From: Deltaproteobacteria bacterium
GTDB taxonomy: Bacteria; Desulfobacterota; Desulfuromonadia; Geobacterales; Geobacteraceae
DNA length: 64,000 nucleotides
Reading direction: 5' to 3'
Assembly: GCA_009668975.1 (NCBI GenBank)
Contig: SBEG01000008.1
Span: 106,600-170,599 of the forward strand
The notes below the pieces were generated by a model. It had not been told where the DNA came from. It saw nothing but the letters and a program-made list of their open reading frames with translations, and did not search any database. The translations under genes and the position numbers were made by a program. This document shows positions 61,279 through 64,000 of this stretch, in pieces (the first letter of the stretch is position 1; every line of letters starts with the position of its first letter).

Positions 61279-61437
61279 TCAACACTGTTTGCCACCATAA
61301 ACATCCTGAACCGCACGTTCAACGATGGGCATACCCGCTTCTACTCTTTTCAGGGTAGGGACGCAAGAAAATTTTGCTTTTGCTCCGTCAGTCATAATTT
61401 TTGCTGTTACTTCACTATTCCCCTCACGCTCCATCAT
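61279..61437 (-). CDS. Small ORF upstream of the hybrid kinase
   Basis: A 52-residue ORF from ATG 61437 with a GGAGAG Shine-Dalgarno in GCGGAGAGAATC. Its start overlaps the end of the methyltransferase gene by 14 bases and its stop lies 28 bases before the kinase start, so it looks part of one transcript. The product has two cysteines and no recognised family. Translation is plausible but unproven. Confidence 0.45.
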   Translation of the reverse strand: MMEREGNSEVTAKIMTDGAKAKFSCVPTLKRVEAGMPIVERAVQDVYGGKQC

Positions 61438-62185
61438 GATTCTCTCCGCTGCCTTGCCGGCAAAAAAATCGCAATCCCGGCAGCAGCATCGGCACCCGCC
61501 GCTGATACTCCCGGTATGCGTCTCCGAATTGATCGGCCAGGTCACGCTCCTCCCACCAAGCGCCGACGATGATCCAACCGGTCCAGAGGAAATTGAAGAG
61601 GAGCCGGTCGCTCGTCAGGTCCGGAAAGGACCAGATCATCACAATACTGAGCAGATAGAGCGGATGGCGCACCAGGCGGTACGGCCCGGTGATCGTCAGG
61701 GAGACCTGTTTCGATGGTACTCTGTTGCGGCCCAGGAGCGGCCTGACGCCGAAGGGGTCGAAATATTTCAGCGACATGCCGCACCAGAGAAAACCCGCGA
61801 CAGTGAGGCAAAAGAGTATCCGAAGAGACCAGCGAAGGATCCCCGTTGAAGCAGTGGCAAGCAGCGCGCCCTCCTGCCAAAGGAGCACCACGGCAAGCAA
61901 GACCACTCCGGAAGCTGTCGCATAGATTGCCGCAAAGTAGTGCTCCGGTATGAACCGGGCAAGCCAACCGCGGAATTTCCGGCGGACCATGCCGCTGTGC
62001 TGGAGGAAAAAGAGCAGGGAAAGCCCGGCATCGAACAGCAGTAACCAGCCCTGCCCCAGTCCGAAATTCACCAGGTTAAAGGGCCCGAAAAACAGAAAAT
62101 GGGCGAAGATAATCAGTGAACCGCCGCCGAGGAGGCAGGCGGCCGCGGCAATCAGGTACTGCAGCATCAGGCGTAACGTGCTCAT
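61424..62185 (-). CDS. MddA/NnrU-like membrane methyltransferase
   Basis: A 253-residue protein with about five to seven helices and the C-terminal ICMT-type motif GPYRLVRHPLYL followed by WWEERDLADQFGDAYREYQRRVPML. This pattern is shared by isoprenylcysteine carboxyl methyltransferase-like proteins such as methanethiol S-methyltransferase MddA and NnrU. S-methylation of a thiol or small volatile sulfur compound is likely but the substrate is not proven. ATG 62185 follows GGGGACGGA. Confidence 0.72.
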   Translation of the reverse strand: MSTLRLMLQYLIAAAACLLGGGSLIIFAHFLFFGPFNLVNFGLGQGWLLLFDAGLSLLFFLQHSGMVRRKFRGWLARFIPEHYFAAIYATASGVVLLAVVLLWQEGALLATASTGILRWSLRILFCLTVAGFLWCGMSLKYFDPFGVRPLLGRNRVPSKQVSLTITGPYRLVRHPLYLLSIVMIWSFPDLTSDRLLFNFLWTGWIIVGAWWEERDLADQFGDAYREYQRRVPMLLPGLRFFCRQGSGENHDGA

Positions 62186-62205
62186 CGTTCCGTCCCCTTC
62201 TGCCG

Positions 62206-63408
62206 TCACCCTTCAGAAACGGCCTTTTCTCCCTGGCCAAGATTCCGCAGAAAGAGCCAGGCCAGCGGCGGCAGAATGATCAGGAAGGCATAAAGGAGCA
62301 GGTGAAAGGCCTGCTGCACGCCCATTTTGTCGGCCAGCAGCCCCACCAGCGGCCCGGTAACGATGAAGGTGACGCGAAAGGCCAGGGACTGGAGGGAGAG
62401 GATGCTGGCCCGGTTCGCCGAGGGGCTTTCCAGCTGGGTGTGATTGAGGAACATCGGCCCGCGCATGCCGCGCATGCTGGTCAGAAGGTAATAGAAGAGG
62501 AAGCCGCCGACCCCGCCGACCAGGCCGAGGCCGAAATAGCCGGCCAGGATCATGCCAATGAACAGCAGGATCATCTTCCGGTCGCCCAGGTGGGAGTGCA
62601 CCCGGTGACTTGATAGGGCAAAGATCGCCACCGTCAGGTTGGCGCCGGTCCAGACCGGGCCGAACCAGCCGAGCGGCACACCATGCTGCTGCATGTAGGG
62701 CTGGATGAGCCAAACCGGGTAGAACGAGGCAATGCCGAGGAACGTGTTGAGGAGGATCGTCGCCCTCAGCTTGCGGTTTTCCAGGAAGACGTAGCGGGTG
62801 ATCCGCAGAGCCTCGGCCAGGTGGGAGTGAATTTTGATGGAGGTATCCCGCGGCGGCTCCTTTATGGTCCGGACCACGGAAAAGGCCAGCAGCCAGATGA
62901 TCACCTGGAGGAAAAAAGGCAGCAGCGGCGCGGATGCATACATCAGACCCGCAAACAGGGCGCCGATGGCTTCGCCGCTCTGGGAAAAACCGTTCATTCG
63001 CCCTTCGTAGCGGGCGTAGAGCCCTTCCGCCTTTTCCTCGCGCAACGTCTCGAAGAGCAGCGCGCTGTCGGAACCGCTGATGAAGGAGAGGGAAATGCCG
63101 AGCAGAATCTCGGCGAACAGGACATCGTTGAAGGTGGTGGCCAGGGTATAGAAGCCCCAGCCGGCCGTGCCGAGCACGGTGGCAATGGTCAGGGCGGTAC
63201 GGTAGCCGAGGCGGTCGCTGATGTAACCGGAGGGGTATTCCAGCAGTACGCTGGCAGCGGAAAAGATGCTCTGTAACAGCAGGATCTGGGTCAGGCTCAG
63301 ACCGATCTGGTCCTTCCAGAAGAGGGTTATGATCGCCATCGGAAAGAGCGTCCGCTGCAGGAAAGCGAAGGCGTAGAGTTTGCGGATGTTGGCGTGGAAA
63401 TTTGTCAT
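62206..63408 (-). CDS. Major facilitator superfamily transporter
   Basis: A 400-residue MFS protein with twelve predicted helices and the loop 2-3 signature YPSGYISDRLGYRTALT. It belongs to an uncharacterised drug/metabolite subfamily. Its ATG overlaps the stop of the preceding gene (ATGA), so the two are translationally coupled, and its own stop lies 20 bases before the methyltransferase start. Confidence 0.9.
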   Translation of the reverse strand: MTNFHANIRKLYAFAFLQRTLFPMAIITLFWKDQIGLSLTQILLLQSIFSAASVLLEYPSGYISDRLGYRTALTIATVLGTAGWGFYTLATTFNDVLFAEILLGISLSFISGSDSALLFETLREEKAEGLYARYEGRMNGFSQSGEAIGALFAGLMYASAPLLPFFLQVIIWLLAFSVVRTIKEPPRDTSIKIHSHLAEALRITRYVFLENRKLRATILLNTFLGIASFYPVWLIQPYMQQHGVPLGWFGPVWTGANLTVAIFALSSHRVHSHLGDRKMILLFIGMILAGYFGLGLVGGVGGFLFYYLLTSMRGMRGPMFLNHTQLESPSANRASILSLQSLAFRVTFIVTGPLVGLLADKMGVQQAFHLLLYAFLIILPPLAWLFLRNLGQGEKAVSEG

Positions 63409-63977
63409 TCCACCTCGTCCACGTCTCGTCCGGAAAGGATGGAAAGGGGTTCCTCCCTGGTCACGTCATAGCCGGGCCGGGCATGCTGGTCCTTTTCCTT
63501 GATCAGGAGCCAGTTCTTGTCCTTGCCGCCCCAACGGGTCCGGATCAGGGCAAAACCGCCCTGGAGCTTTTCGCCAGTGAGCCGGATTTTGGCGGCGCCC
63601 CGCTCGAGCATCTGAGCGAATGTCTCTCCCTCCCCGAGCGGTTCGAAGGTGCCGCGATCCCAGACGATGACTTTTCCGCCACCGTACTCACCTTCCGGGA
63701 TGCTCCCTTCGAAGTCGCCGTACTCCAGGGGGTGGTCCTCCACGGCGACGGCCAGGTGTTTCTCCGCCGGATCGAGACTCGGTCCCTTCGGCACCGCCCA
63801 GCTTTTCAGCACCCCGTCGTCTTCCAGGCGCAGGTCGTAGTGCAGGGTCCGGGCATGGTGCTTCTGGATTATGAAGCGGCGAGCCGCTGCCGTAGCTGTT
63901 CCGGAGGAGTCGGCAGCACCGGCCGGTTCCGGTGTGCGGTTGAAATCGCGTTTTTCTCGGTATTTGTCGAGGGGCAT
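63405..63977 (-). CDS. Standalone LigD-type 3'-phosphoesterase domain protein
   Basis: A 190-residue protein matching the N-terminal phosphoesterase (PE) domain of bacterial LigD. The active-site residues of the Pseudomonas enzyme map exactly, each two positions lower: H40, H46, D48, R50, H82 and Y86, in QKHHARTLHYDLRLE and DHPLEY. The domain trims 3' ribonucleotides at double-strand ends in non-homologous end joining. Here it ends after ILSGRDVDEVE without the ligase or polymerase domains. No Ku or ligase gene is in the window. Confidence 0.9.
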   Translation of the reverse strand: MPLDKYREKRDFNRTPEPAGAADSSGTATAAARRFIIQKHHARTLHYDLRLEDDGVLKSWAVPKGPSLDPAEKHLAVAVEDHPLEYGDFEGSIPEGEYGGGKVIVWDRGTFEPLGEGETFAQMLERGAAKIRLTGEKLQGGFALIRTRWGGKDKNWLLIKEKDQHARPGYDVTREEPLSILSGRDVDEVE

Positions 63978-64000
63978 GGTGTTCCCTATCAGTACGGATG

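Noticed and set aside
1..64000. tRNA, rRNA, CRISPR array or prophage
   Set aside because: No cloverleaf T-loop signatures in context, no regularly spaced repeats and no integrase, capsid or transposase genes were seen by eye.

Overview
The window reads as a chromosomal segment of a GC-rich, anaerobic, respiratory Desulfuromonadia (Geobacter/Pelobacter-like) bacterium. This rests on gene families rather than marker genes. There are several PAS/GAF and hybrid histidine kinases, an energy-converting Ech-type [NiFe] hydrogenase in the order echABCDEF, a CoA-acylating aldehyde dehydrogenase, an archaeal-like glycogen cluster with GH57 and GlgA, and dispersed palindromic intergenic repeats. No rRNA, tRNA, CRISPR array, phage or transposase gene was found.

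Layout. 0-5.2 kb: a truncated cobD, a histidine kinase-uvrB pair, tatA and yhbY. 5.3-7.5 kb: a GAF histidine kinase with its single-domain response regulator. 7.5-15.2 kb: a sugar-nucleotide/glycogen cluster (nucleotidyltransferase-mutase fusion, GH57, galT, glgA, a small acidic ORF). 15.2-18.5 kb: Nudix, M16 peptidase and epimerase genes lying between two inverted copies of one intergenic repeat. 18.6-22.3 kb: marC and a large hybrid sensor kinase. 22.3-25.6 kb: the aldehyde dehydrogenase with a long, possibly structured leader, then a divergent FolE2-like gene. 26-31.7 kb: the Ech hydrogenase operon, preceded by a MITE-like element and a 19-codon ORF. 31.7-41.5 kb: transport and regulation genes (LysE, AgcS, MoxR-VWA pair, ferredoxin-nitroreductase, TetR with a double operator, and a K+ channel/dicarboxylate symporter/L,D-transpeptidase operon). 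42-52.4 kb: SelO, an S1/P1-like hydrolase, an outer-membrane protein, an Hdr-like Fe-S/TVP38 fusion, two glycosyltransferases and an AI-2E family protein. 52.5-58.9 kb: membrane-lipid and cation genes (DedA, DUF2062, a broken htpX, an EamA half-transporter, uppP, one frameshifted and one intact CorC-like gene). Two manganese-sensing yybP-ykoY riboswitches sit here, one before the broken htpX and one before uppP. 59-64 kb: a minus-strand run with a LigD phosphoesterase protein, an MFS transporter, a membrane methyltransferase, a small ORF and a hybrid histidine kinase.

How the parts fit. Ech would couple ferredoxin oxidation to H2 production and ion pumping, and the acylating aldehyde dehydrogenase fits a metabolism that oxidises or forms ethanol and acetyl-CoA. 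The most notable points are the paired yybP-ykoY riboswitches, one of them in front of uppP and an EamA-like gene (an undecaprenyl-phosphate recycling module), and the leader of the aldehyde dehydrogenase. Three MITE-like elements also share a hairpin core but have different ends. Starts were moved downstream of the longest ORF wherever a Shine-Dalgarno sequence or family alignment supported it.
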